Positions 34,392 through 44,263 of a stretch of DNA of 64,000 bases are shown here, in pieces (position 1 is the stretch's first letter; every line of letters begins with the position of its first letter). The translations under genes and the position numbers were made by a program. Below the pieces are notes generated by a model, which searched no databases, had not been told where the DNA came from, and was given only the letters and a program-made list of their open reading frames with translations. This DNA is from Acidobacteriota bacterium (GTDB taxonomy: Bacteria > Acidobacteriota > Blastocatellia > Pyrinomonadales > Pyrinomonadaceae), in NCBI GenBank assembly GCA_003223935.1, contig QHXQ01000018.1, positions 62,001 through 126,000 on the forward strand, written 5' to 3'.

Positions 34392-34724
34392 CTATTTCGG
34401 TTCGACCGGCAGCCCGGCCTTGACCCAAGCGTCAAAGCCGCCGTAGAGCGGATGCACATTCTTCCAACCATGCTCTGCGAGCACTTGCGCCACACGGGCG
34501 CTCGATGCTTCGTGCGGTCAAGTGCAATAGGCGATGACCACGCGATCACGTGGGATGTCGGCCAGATGCGCTTCTATCTCATCGGCGGGCACACGCAGCG
34601 CGCCCGGTAGTTTCGTGTCTGCCTCAGCCCACGCCGTTGGATTGCGCGTGTCGAGGAAGACGAACCGCTCGCCGCGCGCCATCCGCTCGCTCACCTCATC
34701 AACGGTGACTCTCGTTGTTTCCAT
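34392..34724 (-). CDS. Rhodanese-domain sulfurtransferase, candidate selenoprotein (in-frame TGA at the active site)
   Basis: Read through one TGA (34518-34520), the frame gives 110 residues of an ordinary single-domain rhodanese: FVFLDTRNPTAWAEADTKLPGALRVP, then IAYCT-TGA-PHEASSARVAQ, then HPLYGGFDAWVKAGLPVEPK and TAG. The usual family sequence at this point is YCTCP, so TGA replaces the second cysteine, which aligns with the catalytic Cys of the CxxxxxS loop. Sixteen bases after TGA a hairpin forms (GCGCC-CGTGT-GGCGC, positions 34501 down to 34487) with G in the loop, resembling a bacterial SECIS element. Selenocysteine insertion is therefore likely. A nonsense mutation or sequencing error is the alternative. 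No sel genes are in the window. Confidence 0.75.
34487..34501 (-). promoter_or_regulatory. SECIS-like hairpin after the rhodanese TGA
   Basis: On the coding strand a perfect 5-bp stem GCGCC/GGCGC closes the loop CGUGU. The loop starts 21 bases after the UGA and has G as its second base, within the spacing and loop features described for bacterial SECIS elements. Flanking CGAG and CUCG could extend the stem across a small internal bulge. Confidence 0.55.
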
Positions 34725-34744
34725 CTTCTCTGTCTCCTCCCTAT

Positions 34745-37700
34745 CTATTTCAGCACGTCACGCTCATGCTGTTTGCTCGTCGCCGCTTGCGTCTCGTCTG
34801 CGGGCGCAGGCGCGCGCTCGCCCATCACGACATGCACTTGATGTTCTGCGCCGTCATCCTTGAGCGCAACTTCATCAGCCGGCTGCGGCACACCATCCAC
34901 TTCAATGCTCGCGACACCGCGACTTATGCCCGCAGGGTTCTCGACTTTGATGCGATAGCGCGCCCGACCATAACGGTAGTTGATCTCATATTCGCGCCAC
35001 CAGCGCGGGATACATGGCGCAAGTTGCAAACGCTCGCCGCGCAGACGGAAGCCGAGAATGAATTCCAGCCCCGCGCGATACATCCAACTGGCCGAGCCTG
35101 TGTACCACGTCCAGCCGCCGCGCCCCGTGTGCGGCCAGACCGCATAGACATCGGCCGCCGCGACGTAAGGCTCGACCTTGTACTTGTGCAGGCCCGCGCG
35201 CGTCGCGGCGTGATTGATCGGGTTGAGCAGCGCGAACAGTTCGCCCGCATGGTCGCCATCGCCCAGGAGCGCGTAGGCGATCAAGACCCACAGCGCGGCG
35301 TGCGTGTACTGGCCGCCGTTCTCGCGCACGCCCGGCACGTAGCCTTTGATGTAGCCGGGATCGAGCGGACTCTTATCAAATGGCGGCGTGAAGAGGATGA
35401 CCAAACCTTCGCCGCGCTGGATCAGATACTCTTCGACCGCAGCCATCGCACGGTGCGCGCGATGCGCATCGGCCGCGCCGGAGATGATGCCCCAACTCTG
35501 CGCAATCGAATCAATGCGGCACTCTTCGTTCTGCGCCGAGCCGAGCGGCGTGCCATCGTCAAAGTACGCGCGCCTGTACCAATCGCCGTCCCACGCTTCG
35601 GCTTCGAGCGCCTGTTTCAACTGCTCGACGTGCGCGCGATAGTCTTCGGCGCGTTGCGCATCATCGCGCGCCTCGCAAATGGGCGCGAACTGCGTGAGCG
35701 TCGTGTGGAGAAACCAACCGACCCAGACGCTCTCGCCCTTGCCCCCGTGCCCGACGCGGTTCATGCCGTCGTTCCAATCGCCCGAACCCATCAACGGCAG
35801 TCCGTGCGCGCCCGTCTTCAGACTCCGATCAAGCGCGCGCGCGCAGTGTTCGTACAGCGAGGCTGTCTCAGTAGAAACTGTCGGCTGCGTGTAAGACTCG
35901 TCTTCGTCCTCTTTCAACGGCGGCGCTTCGATGAAAGGGACTACTTCATCGAGCACAGCGCGGTCGCCGGTGACGCTAACGTAAAAGCTGACGACGTAGG
36001 GTAGCCACAACAGATCGTCGGAGAAGCGCGTGCGCACGCCTCTGCTAGTCGGCGGATGCCACCAGTGTTGCACGTCGCCCTCTGGGAACTGGTGCGCGGC
36101 GGCGCGCAGTAGTTGTGCGCGCGCGATGTCGGGCCGTGCATAGATCGCGGCCATCACGTCCTGCAACTGATCGCGGAAGCCGTAAGCGCCGCCCGATTGA
36201 TAGAAGGCCGAGCGCGCCCAGATGCGGCAGGCCAAAGTTTGACAGAGCAACCAACGATTCAAGAGCATGTCGAGCGCCGCATCGGGCGTATGCACTTGAA
36301 TAGTTTCAAGCATGTTGGCCCAACGCGCGAGCGTCTGCTCGAAAGCTTCGTTGACGGCATTCGGTTGCCGGAAGCGCGCGCGGACAGCTTCCGCCTCTTC
36401 GCGACTCTCGCCTGCGCCGAACAGAAAGAAGAGTTCGCGCGCTTCGCCCGGCGCGAGTTCTATGTTCACCTGCAACGCCGCGCACGGGTCAAGCCCTGCG
36501 CTGCTACGGCCCGCAAGGCGTGTGCGGCGCAACGCGGCGGGACGCGCGAGACTGCCGTTGCGTCCGATGAACTCCTTGCGGTCGCAGGTCGCGTTGCGCT
36601 CTTGCAAACTCACGTCAGCGAACGTCACGCGCCCGGCGAACTCGTTGTTGTAAGGATTGCGCGCGAAGATCGCGCCGCTCTCTGCGTCAATCTCTGTGAT
36701 GACGTATGGCGTAGACTTGCTGCGCTCGACGCCGAGCACCAATTCGTTGTAGTTCGTCACGGACAGACGACGGCGGCGGTCTGTGCGGTTGCGCAGGCGC
36801 AGGACGGAAATCTTCAACGGCGCGTCCACGGGGACGAAGAGCAACAACTCTTGCGCAATGCCGTGGCTCGTGTGCTCGAAGACCGTGTAGCCTTGTCCGT
36901 GTCGAATCAGGTAAGTTTCCGGCTCGCGGATGGGCAACGGCGTCGGCGTCCAGACCGTGCCCGTCTCTTCGTCGCGCAGATAGATCACTTCGCCCGGCGG
37001 ATCGCTCACCGTATCGTTCGACCAAGGCGTCAAACGATTCTCACGGCTGTTCGCAGACCAAGTGAAACCCGCGCCCGTCTCCGTCACTTGAAAACCGAAG
37101 TCGTGCTCGTTGGCGACGACGTTCGTCCAAGGTGCGGGCGTCCACTGCCCTTCGCCGAGTATCGTCACATACTCGCGCCCGCCTTCGCTAAACCCGCCGA
37201 GACCGTTGAAGAAGGAGAGTTCGGGCATCGGTGCGGGCGACTCCGGGTAGGTGCGTGAGGGCGCGCGCGCCGTGAAGGCGGGCGGCAACTCCGCTTCGGT
37301 CTCGCGGCGCACGAGTTGTTCTTCAAACGTGCCGCGTTCGGTCACGACGACGACGCGCGCCACCGCATGCAAGAGAATCCGGTCGGCGTCGGGCATCAAG
37401 TCGGCGCGACGCAGGAAGACGCCGCCCGGTTTGTCCTGTAAAGCTTGTGCGCTGCTCGAACGCACGAGCGCCTGCAACTCTTCCTGCAAGCTTTGTGCAT
37501 AGCTCGGCGGATGATCGTTCAAGATCACCAGATCAATCGCCAGCCCCTTCAGACGCAAGTAGCCATGCCCGCGCAGCAGTTGGCGCACGGTGTTCAAGTC
37601 TTCCGACTTGTTGATGCGCGCCAGCACAATCGGCAAGTCGCCACTGATGCCATAAGGCCACAGCGCAGCTTGCGTCTTGCTGTTCATGGCCAGCACATGC

Positions 37701-40700
37701 GGGCGCGGGCGCAAAGATGGATCGGCGTAGAGCACACGACCGGCGAGGCGTTGGAAGAGGTGCGCCTCTTCCGCATTAATGTTGTGGTGGCGCATCTCAA
37801 CCTGTGCCTGCGTCCATGCAAGCTGCTCTGCGCGCCCGAAGATTGACGGGTCGTGATACTTGTCCGCCAACGCTTGCGCTTCTTCGCGCGTGCGCGCGAC
37901 GGCTGTGGTGAAGGTCAGGCGCACAGTCTCGCCGGGTTGGATGCGCACGCGCTGGCGCAAACTGAAGATCGGATCAAGCACCGCGCCGACCGTATTCGAG
38001 AGCGGGCGATCTTCAAAGACGACGACTGGCTGGGCCGGCGTGTGCCCGCGCCCGAGGAAGCGACTACGATCCGTCTCGTACTGAAGCGCGCCGATGCGCT
38101 CACCTTCCGTCACGACAATATGCACGCCATAGACCGGCTCATCCGTGCTGGCGCGCGGCCGCCGCCGCGCGATGAGCGCGTTCTCGGCCGCAACGAACTC
38201 GGTCTCGATGAACAGATTGCTGAAGGCCGGATGCGCGGCATCCGTCGCCGCAGGCGCAAGCACCACTTCGGCGTAACTTGTGACTTCGATCTCGCGCACG
38301 CGCGTTGACTGGTTGGTGAGCGAGAGGCGACGCAACTCCGCGTTGTCTTCGGGCGTGACGATGATCTCCATGTGCGTCCCCACACCTAGATCGCTGCGCC
38401 AGAAGTCAACTTTGTCCTCCGAGAAAGCTACTTCGTAAGTCTCAGGCTGCCGCCCGATGGGTTGATGACCGGCCGACCAAACCGTGCCGCGCCGCACGTC
38501 GCGCAGGTAGATGAACGAGCCGTAATGGTCGCGCGTCACGTCTTCGCGCCAACGTGTGACGGCAAGACCCGCGCACGCCGAATAGCCCGCGCCGGCCGTC
38601 GTCAGCATCACTGAATAAGTGCCGTTAGAGAGCAGTTGCGTGCGCGGCGTCGGCAAGTCGGGCGAGTCATAGACGCGCGGCGCAAGCCCCGTGAGCGTGC
38701 GCACCACGCGCCCCGACAAGACCTCTTCGGCGCGCGGGTGCGCCGCCGGGACACCGCGCGGGATGCGCTCCTGCAACAACAACTCGGTCGCTTGCACTAA
38801 CGGCTCGGCATGGAAGCGGCGCTGCATCACGTCTTGGTGGAGCAGGTTGTCGAGCGCGACGAGGCTCATGCCCTGATGGTGCGCCATGAAAGCGCGAATG
38901 AGGACGTGCGTCTGGTTCTGCGGCAGGCGCTCCGGCGTGTAGTCAATCGCCTCGTAATAGCCGAAGCCACCAAGCGCGCCCGCACGCTCAAGGCGACGCA
39001 GATTCACGAACGCGGGTTGCGGCGCGATGAGTGCGGCGAGCATCGTCGCATAAGGCGCGATGACGAGGTCTTCGCTGAGGCCGCGTTTTAGGCCGAGACC
39101 GGGCACGCCGAACGGGCCGTATTGATAATTGAGATGCAAGTCGCGCGCGTTGTAGGCCGCTTCGGAGAAGCCCCAAGGGATGCGTCGCTCCGAGCCGTAT
39201 TCGATCTGCCGTGCGACGATGGCATGATATGTTTCGTCGAGCAGCGTCCGCTCGTAATCGCGCATCACCAGCAGCGGCATCAGGTACTCGAACATCGTGG
39301 CCGTCCAAGAGATGAGCGCGCGCCCGCCATCCACTGGCGTCAACTGCCGACCTAAGCGAAACCAATGCTCCTGCGGCACGTCGCCTTTGGCGATGGCGAT
39401 GAAACTCGCGAGCCGCGCTTCCGACGCAAGCAGATCGTAATAAGAGTTGTCGCAGCGCCCGGCCGTGACGTTGTAGCCGATGACGAAGACTTTGCGTTCC
39501 GGGTCGAGCAGGAACTTGAAGTCCATCTCATTGAAGATGTGCGTGCAGACTTGCGCCAACTCGCCCGCGCGTTCGATGAGCGTGCGCGTCGCCCGCGCAG
39601 CTTCTTCCAGACTGCGGCTCAATAGTTCGAGCGCTTCGCGCGCGGCAACCTGCTCCGGCGCGTTTGTCGCTGCCTCGCGTTTGCTCTCGGCGCGCAAGGC
39701 ATCGAGTTGCGTTAACGCTTCTTCATATCTCTCAACGGCGCGTGCTGGCGTGGTGACGCGCTCAAGTTCGCGCGCTGTCTCCGTCCAGCGCGCGACCAGT
39801 TCAGCGGGCAAGAAGTTGAGGCGCGAGGTCAGTTGCGCCGCTAAGATGAACGTCTCGTGGGCCACGACGTGCAGGTCGCGCGCGAGGTTTTGCGTCTGGC
39901 GCTGCAACGCGCTGAGCCAGAAGCGAAGTTCGGCAAAACTCTCCGCACCGTGCTCCTGCGCGAGCGCGCCGACGATGTCTTCGAGCACCAGCGCGCGCCC
40001 AGTGAGGGCAGCGAAAAGTTTCGCCCAACCGCTCAGGGTCTCAGGTTGCGCGCCCGTCACGAGCTGCGTGCAGGCGTCCAATTCATTGCGCAGATGCTTG
40101 ACGGTCACGACCTCCGTGCGCTGCCGCACGGAGCCGAGCCGAGCCGCCTCTTCGTTCAGCAACGCGACCGTGTCCGCCAGTCCGCGCAATGTGCCTGCAT
40201 CGAACAGCGCGCGGTCTGCCAACTCAATGCAAGCCTGCTTGACGGCGAGCAGATGGCCGGCAAGGTTGCCGCTATCCACCGTCGAGATGTACTGCGGCTG
40301 AAGCGGTGCGAGCGTGCGCGTGTCGTACCAGTTGAAAAAATGGCCGTGAAAACGCGGCAGTTGATTGAGCGTGGCGCAGGTGAGTTCGAGGCGTTCGATG
40401 AGTTCCAGCGTGCCGAGATAGCCGAAGTCGTGCGCAGCGACGGTCGAGAGCAATAGCAGCCCTGTGTTCGTCGGCGAAGTGCGATGCGCCACGACCGGGC
40501 GCGGGTCTTCCTGAAAATTATCGGGCGGCAGCCAGTGGTCTTCTTCGCTGACATAAGTCTCGAAGAAACGCCACGTGCGTCGCGCGACGAGCCGTAACGC
40601 TTGCGCCTCGTCCGCGTCGAGTTGATGCCGCTCGTAAATGAGTCGGCGGCTCACTTGATAGGCGACGAGCGGCGAGAGCACCCAGCCCAACAAGAACGGC

Positions 40701-43630
40701 GCGGCGCTCAAGGCAGCGCCGAGACGCAACCATAGGATGAGCACAGCGCCCATGACCGCTATGGCCGTCGCGGGCCACATGAAGCGGACGACTGTTGCGA
40801 GGTCGTGCGCGCTGCCGCGCTCGGCTTGCGCTGCGGTCATCCATTCGAGCAGGTGCCGACGCGAGACGAGCTTACGCCAGAGCGTGCGCGCGATGGCGTC
40901 ACACATCAGATAAGCTTGATGCGCGAGGAAGATGATCGTCAGCGCAACCTGCGCGGTGTTCGTCCGCGCGTCGCCCCACACGCTCCAGAAGTGGCTCGTC
41001 CAAGGGATGCCGCGCGGATGCAGCAGCAGGCTCGTCGTGACGTGCGCATAGACCGGAAAGGCGAGCGTCAGCAACACGAAGAGCGTCCACAGCGCGGGCG
41101 AGCCGGGCAGCAGCGTCCAAGCGCAGATGAGCCAGACGAGCGTAGCGGGCGCGACGAGGCTGCGCCGTAGGTTGTCGAAAATTTTCCAGCGCCCGATGAG
41201 CGGCAGCTTGTTCCGGCGTTTGTGGCCTTGCGCATCCGGCACGCGCGGCAAGAGCCAACGCGCGAGTTGCCAATCGCCGCGCGTCCAGCGATGTTGGCGT
41301 TGAGCGAAGGTATCGTAGTGCGCCGGATAGTCGTCTAACAACTCTATGTCGCTCGTGAGCGCGGCGCGCGCGTAGAGCGACTCGAACAGATCGTGACTGA
41401 GCAGCGAGTTTTCGGGCGCGCGGCCCTTGAGCGCGCGCGTGAACGTGTCCACATCGTAGAGACCCTTGCCGGTGAAGATGCCTTCGCCGAAGAGGTCTTG
41501 ATAGACGTCCGAAGCGGCGGTCGTGTACGGATCGATCCCCGTGTTGCCGGAGAAGATGCGCGCGAAGCGCGAGCGCGCGGCACTCTCCAGAGACACGCTG
41601 ACGCGCGGCTGAAGGATGCCGTAGCCGCGCACGACGCGCCCTCGTTGCGCGTCGTACTGCGGCTGATTGAGCGGGTGCAAGGCGACGGCGACGAGCCGAC
41701 GCGCAGCATCGCGCGGCAGTTGCGTGTCCGAGTCGAGCGTGATGACGTAGCGAATTTTGCTGAGCAGCGCAGGCGCGGCCGTTGCGACCGTGAACGTCGT
41801 GTCGCGCGCGCCGCGCAGCAGGCGATTAAACTCTTCGAGCTTGCCGCGCTTGCGTTCCCAACCCAGCCACTCCCCTTCACGCTCGTTCCACAGGCGACGA
41901 CGCATGAAGAGGTGGAAGCGGCGCGGCCGTTCGTCGCCGCCGCGATGGCGCGCGTTCAACTCCTCGATGCCGCCGAAGGCCAACTCCAACAGCGCGTCAT
42001 CGTCCGGCATCTCTGCACGCGGAGCGTCGGCAAAATCGCCGAGCAGCGCGAGGTATAGGTTTTCGTCTTGATTGGCGAGGTAGTGGACTTCGAGCCGCTC
42101 TAACAATTCTTTGATCCCGTCCGCGCTCGTAAAGAGCGTCGGCACGACGACCATCGTCGCGGCGTCGGCGGGAATGCCGTCTTTGCTCTCCATCGAGGGC
42201 AGCAGGCGCGGGCCGAGCAGGTGCGTCACATCCCAGTTCAAGATGCTCAACGCGAGATCGCTGGCCGGGATGAGCGACAACATGACGAAGGCCGTGAGCA
42301 GACCGAAACTCGCGCCCGCGTGATAGGCGATGGCGACGAGCGCCGCGACGATGAACGAGGCGAGCAGCGCCAGCGTGCCCAGATAAAAAAGCGTCGGGTG
42401 CGCAAGCATGGCTTGGCGGAGCCGCTCGCGCGGGCGCGCCCGATAGGCGAAGTTTTTTTCCAACTCCGCGCAGCCGTCGTCGATCAGGTAGTAGCCGACG
42501 TGCGCGTGCAAACCGTCGGCCGATTCGGTTGCTTGCGTAGCCATGCGCACGGCTGTGTGCGCCACGTCGAGTTCGGGCGCGCGCGTGCGTTTGCTGATGC
42601 GCTCGATAACGTGGCGGTAGCGGTCGCGCGTGGCGAAGTCCATCCGCGCATAGACGCCGGCCGGGTCAGCGCCTAACACGGGATCAACCAGACTCACGCT
42701 CTCGAAGAAGTCGCGCCAGTCGAGCGTCGAGAGCAGGCGCATCGAGGTGATGATGTTGCCGACCGTCACTTGCGCGGCGGCCTGTCGTTGATGTTCGAGG
42801 TGGACGATCTGTTCGGTGGTCTGCCCACGTTTCTGCAACTGCTTATCGAGCCAGTCGAAGAACGGCATGACTGCCGGGTCTTGCTCGCGCAGCCGCTGCG
42901 TCAACTGCACGACGAAGGCGCGATCCAAATCTTCACGCTGACCCAATCGGCCGGCGAGCAAAGATGTCAGGCTGTTAGACTCTCGGCCCGCGAGTTCCAA
43001 CAGCTTATCGGCGAGCGCGTCCGCCTCTTCGCGGGCCGCACGAGCGGCCACTATTCGCGCTGCCAGCCGGCGCAGGTTCTCCACGAGCGCCAGTCGCAGA
43101 CTGATTGCGACGGCCCACAACTCACCGATGGTGAGCGGCGCGTGCTGCTGGTATGCGCGGATGAAGCGGCGCAGCGTGTCGGTATCAAGGTGGCTGTCTG
43201 TGTGCGCAATGAGGGCCAAGGCGAGCGCGTAGATGCGCGGGTAGCCCGCTAGTTCGCCCGTCTCCAATTTGGGCAGTTCGCGGTAATAACCGGCGGGCAG
43301 GTCTTCGCGCACCTCGCGCAGTTGGTCTTCGACGATGTGGAAGTTATCAACGAACCACTCGGCGGCCGGCGAGATGGCGCTCTCTCTGCGGATGGCTTCG
43401 GCGAGCGTGTGGTAGGCGGCGACCAATGCCCGCGCGTTCTCTTCGAGGCGCGGCAGCAGCCGACGGCCACGGCGCGGGCTGTCCGACACCCGATGCTCTG
43501 CGGCGAGCGTCGCGGCATACTGCTCCAGACGCTCGACGCTATATAGCTCTTCGCGGATCGGCAGTTCGTCGCGCGCGTCTGTGGCGCGATGAAACAAGGG
43601 ATTCAGAACTGAAGCGATATCCATACGCAT
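34745..43630 (-). CDS. Giant cyclic beta-1,2-glucan synthase-like protein (GT84, glucoamylase-like and GH94 domains)
   Basis: About 2961 residues from the ATG at 43630 (MRMDIASVL), slightly longer than NdvB/ChvB. Order: soluble N-terminal region; membrane segments near 420-470; a glycosyltransferase domain with VITLDSDTQLPRDAARRLV near 650; more membrane segments near 870-1000; a glucoamylase-like domain (GYNVTAGRCDNSYYDLLASEARLASFIAI) near 1400; two GH94 N-terminal-like sandwich copies (YLRDVRRGTVWSAGHQP and YLRDEETGTVWTPTP); and a C-terminal GH94 barrel with GSGDWNDGMNRVG containing the catalytic Asp. Family members polymerise and then cyclise or trim beta-1,2-glucan at the inner membrane. 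The product here is inferred. It ends 20 bp before the rhodanese gene. Confidence 0.9.
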   Translation of the reverse strand: MRMDIASVLNPLFHRATDARDELPIREELYSVERLEQYAATLAAEHRVSDSPRRGRRLLPRLEENARALVAAYHTLAEAIRRESAISPAAEWFVDNFHIVEDQLREVREDLPAGYYRELPKLETGELAGYPRIYALALALIAHTDSHLDTDTLRRFIRAYQQHAPLTIGELWAVAISLRLALVENLRRLAARIVAARAAREEADALADKLLELAGRESNSLTSLLAGRLGQREDLDRAFVVQLTQRLREQDPAVMPFFDWLDKQLQKRGQTTEQIVHLEHQRQAAAQVTVGNIITSMRLLSTLDWRDFFESVSLVDPVLGADPAGVYARMDFATRDRYRHVIERISKRTRAPELDVAHTAVRMATQATESADGLHAHVGYYLIDDGCAELEKNFAYRARPRERLRQAMLAHPTLFYLGTLALLASFIVAALVAIAYHAGASFGLLTAFVMLSLIPASDLALSILNWDVTHLLGPRLLPSMESKDGIPADAATMVVVPTLFTSADGIKELLERLEVHYLANQDENLYLALLGDFADAPRAEMPDDDALLELAFGGIEELNARHRGGDERPRRFHLFMRRRLWNEREGEWLGWERKRGKLEEFNRLLRGARDTTFTVATAAPALLSKIRYVITLDSDTQLPRDAARRLVAVALHPLNQPQYDAQRGRVVRGYGILQPRVSVSLESAARSRFARIFSGNTGIDPYTTAASDVYQDLFGEGIFTGKGLYDVDTFTRALKGRAPENSLLSHDLFESLYARAALTSDIELLDDYPAHYDTFAQRQHRWTRGDWQLARWLLPRVPDAQGHKRRNKLPLIGRWKIFDNLRRSLVAPATLVWLICAWTLLPGSPALWTLFVLLTLAFPVYAHVTTSLLLHPRGIPWTSHFWSVWGDARTNTAQVALTIIFLAHQAYLMCDAIARTLWRKLVSRRHLLEWMTAAQAERGSAHDLATVVRFMWPATAIAVMGAVLILWLRLGAALSAAPFLLGWVLSPLVAYQVSRRLIYERHQLDADEAQALRLVARRTWRFFETYVSEEDHWLPPDNFQEDPRPVVAHRTSPTNTGLLLLSTVAAHDFGYLGTLELIERLELTCATLNQLPRFHGHFFNWYDTRTLAPLQPQYISTVDSGNLAGHLLAVKQACIELADRALFDAGTLRGLADTVALLNEEAARLGSVRQRTEVVTVKHLRNELDACTQLVTGAQPETLSGWAKLFAALTGRALVLEDIVGALAQEHGAESFAELRFWLSALQRQTQNLARDLHVVAHETFILAAQLTSRLNFLPAELVARWTETARELERVTTPARAVERYEEALTQLDALRAESKREAATNAPEQVAAREALELLSRSLEEAARATRTLIERAGELAQVCTHIFNEMDFKFLLDPERKVFVIGYNVTAGRCDNSYYDLLASEARLASFIAIAKGDVPQEHWFRLGRQLTPVDGGRALISWTATMFEYLMPLLVMRDYERTLLDETYHAIVARQIEYGSERRIPWGFSEAAYNARDLHLNYQYGPFGVPGLGLKRGLSEDLVIAPYATMLAALIAPQPAFVNLRRLERAGALGGFGYYEAIDYTPERLPQNQTHVLIRAFMAHHQGMSLVALDNLLHQDVMQRRFHAEPLVQATELLLQERIPRGVPAAHPRAEEVLSGRVVRTLTGLAPRVYDSPDLPTPRTQLLSNGTYSVMLTTAGAGYSACAGLAVTRWREDVTRDHYGSFIYLRDVRRGTVWSAGHQPIGRQPETYEVAFSEDKVDFWRSDLGVGTHMEIIVTPEDNAELRRLSLTNQSTRVREIEVTSYAEVVLAPAATDAAHPAFSNLFIETEFVAAENALIARRRPRASTDEPVYGVHIVVTEGERIGALQYETDRSRFLGRGHTPAQPVVVFEDRPLSNTVGAVLDPIFSLRQRVRIQPGETVRLTFTTAVARTREEAQALADKYHDPSIFGRAEQLAWTQAQVEMRHHNINAEEAHLFQRLAGRVLYADPSLRPRPHVLAMNSKTQAALWPYGISGDLPIVLARINKSEDLNTVRQLLRGHGYLRLKGLAIDLVILNDHPPSYAQSLQEELQALVRSSSAQALQDKPGGVFLRRADLMPDADRILLHAVARVVVVTERGTFEEQLVRRETEAELPPAFTARAPSRTYPESPAPMPELSFFNGLGGFSEGGREYVTILGEGQWTPAPWTNVVANEHDFGFQVTETGAGFTWSANSRENRLTPWSNDTVSDPPGEVIYLRDEETGTVWTPTPLPIREPETYLIRHGQGYTVFEHTSHGIAQELLLFVPVDAPLKISVLRLRNRTDRRRRLSVTNYNELVLGVERSKSTPYVITEIDAESGAIFARNPYNNEFAGRVTFADVSLQERNATCDRKEFIGRNGSLARPAALRRTRLAGRSSAGLDPCAALQVNIELAPGEARELFFLFGAGESREEAEAVRARFRQPNAVNEAFEQTLARWANMLETIQVHTPDAALDMLLNRWLLCQTLACRIWARSAFYQSGGAYGFRDQLQDVMAAIYARPDIARAQLLRAAAHQFPEGDVQHWWHPPTSRGVRTRFSDDLLWLPYVVSFYVSVTGDRAVLDEVVPFIEAPPLKEDEDESYTQPTVSTETASLYEHCARALDRSLKTGAHGLPLMGSGDWNDGMNRVGHGGKGESVWVGWFLHTTLTQFAPICEARDDAQRAEDYRAHVEQLKQALEAEAWDGDWYRRAYFDDGTPLGSAQNEECRIDSIAQSWGIISGAADAHRAHRAMAAVEEYLIQRGEGLVILFTPPFDKSPLDPGYIKGYVPGVRENGGQYTHAALWVLIAYALLGDGDHAGELFALLNPINHAATRAGLHKYKVEPYVAAADVYAVWPHTGRGGWTWYTGSASWMYRAGLEFILGFRLRGERLQLAPCIPRWWREYEINYRYGRARYRIKVENPAGISRGVASIEVDGVPQPADEVALKDDGAEHQVHVVMGERAPAPADETQAATSKQHERDVLK

Positions 43631-43788
43631 GTCGGCTCGTTTACGGGTAGAAGTTATCATTAAACGTTTGCAAAACTCTCACCGTCTCAGCTTAATCCGT
43701 CTGCCACATTGACTCGCCCTCAGAACGGGAGTAAAACCGCAAACATAATCTCTCTCCTCCTGTTCAGTTCAATAAGGAGACGACTCCG

Positions 43789-44202
43789 ATGCCTGATAAT
43801 AATAAGCCGACGGTCTTGATCGTTGATGATTCTACCGATATTCGCTCAATGTTGCGCCTCTGGCTAGAGCGAAATGAGTGTCGCGTGGTAGAAGCGGCGG
43901 ACGGGAAGCAGGCGGTTGTGCTCGCCGGGCAAGAGCAACCTGATCTGATTCTGATGGACTTATATCTACCGGAACTTGATGGGGCCGTAGCGGTGGCCCG
44001 CATACGCGAGCACGCAGGGCTGGAGCGTGTGCCGATTGTGGCCATCTCCGCCTACGGCGCGTCAGGCATCGGCGCGCAACTGAGCAGCGATCCACAGGCT
44101 GCGGGCTTCAACGAGTATTTAACCAAGCCGTTCGCCCCTGAGAAGCTGGAGGAGCTACTGAACAGATATTTGCGCAAGAGCAAGGGCGCACCCGATGTGT
44201 GA
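43789..44202 (+). CDS. Single-domain response regulator (receiver)
   Basis: 137 residues, one CheY-like domain: VLIVDDSTDIRSML with the acidic pair, phospho-acceptor Asp in LILMDLYLPELDG, Ser/Ala switch region VAISAYGA and the conserved Lys in YLTKPFAPEKL. There is no output domain, so it would act by protein interaction in a phosphorelay. It has no neighbouring kinase on its own strand. It is divergent from the glucan synthase gene and convergent with the ECF sigma factor gene. Confidence 0.9.
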   Translation: MPDNNKPTVLIVDDSTDIRSMLRLWLERNECRVVEAADGKQAVVLAGQEQPDLILMDLYLPELDGAVAVARIREHAGLERVPIVAISAYGASGIGAQLSSDPQAAGFNEYLTKPFAPEKLEELLNRYLRKSKGAPDV

Positions 44203-44263
44203 GTGTTGTCGTCGCTTGCGCCCAGCCGTTGCGCTCAAGGAGACCTTGTCATAATTAGCGGCA

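Noticed and set aside
34518..34520. Simple pseudogene reading of the rhodanese TGA
   Set aside because: Not excluded, but the exact placement at the catalytic Cys, intact downstream frame and SECIS-like hairpin make decoding as selenocysteine more likely.
34259..34549. N-terminal extension of the FmdE frame
   Set aside because: It runs through the rhodanese region in another frame and has no protein-like content.
34715..37258. Long plus-strand open frames (429 and 381 residues) opposite the glucan synthase gene
   Set aside because: They mirror the reading frame of the giant gene in GC-rich codons; low-complexity composition without motifs. The minus strand has clear domains across the same region.
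43662..43669. AAACGTTT followed by GCA upstream of the glucan synthase gene
   Set aside because: Looks like one good half of a LacI-family site, but the left half is poor and no linked repressor is present.
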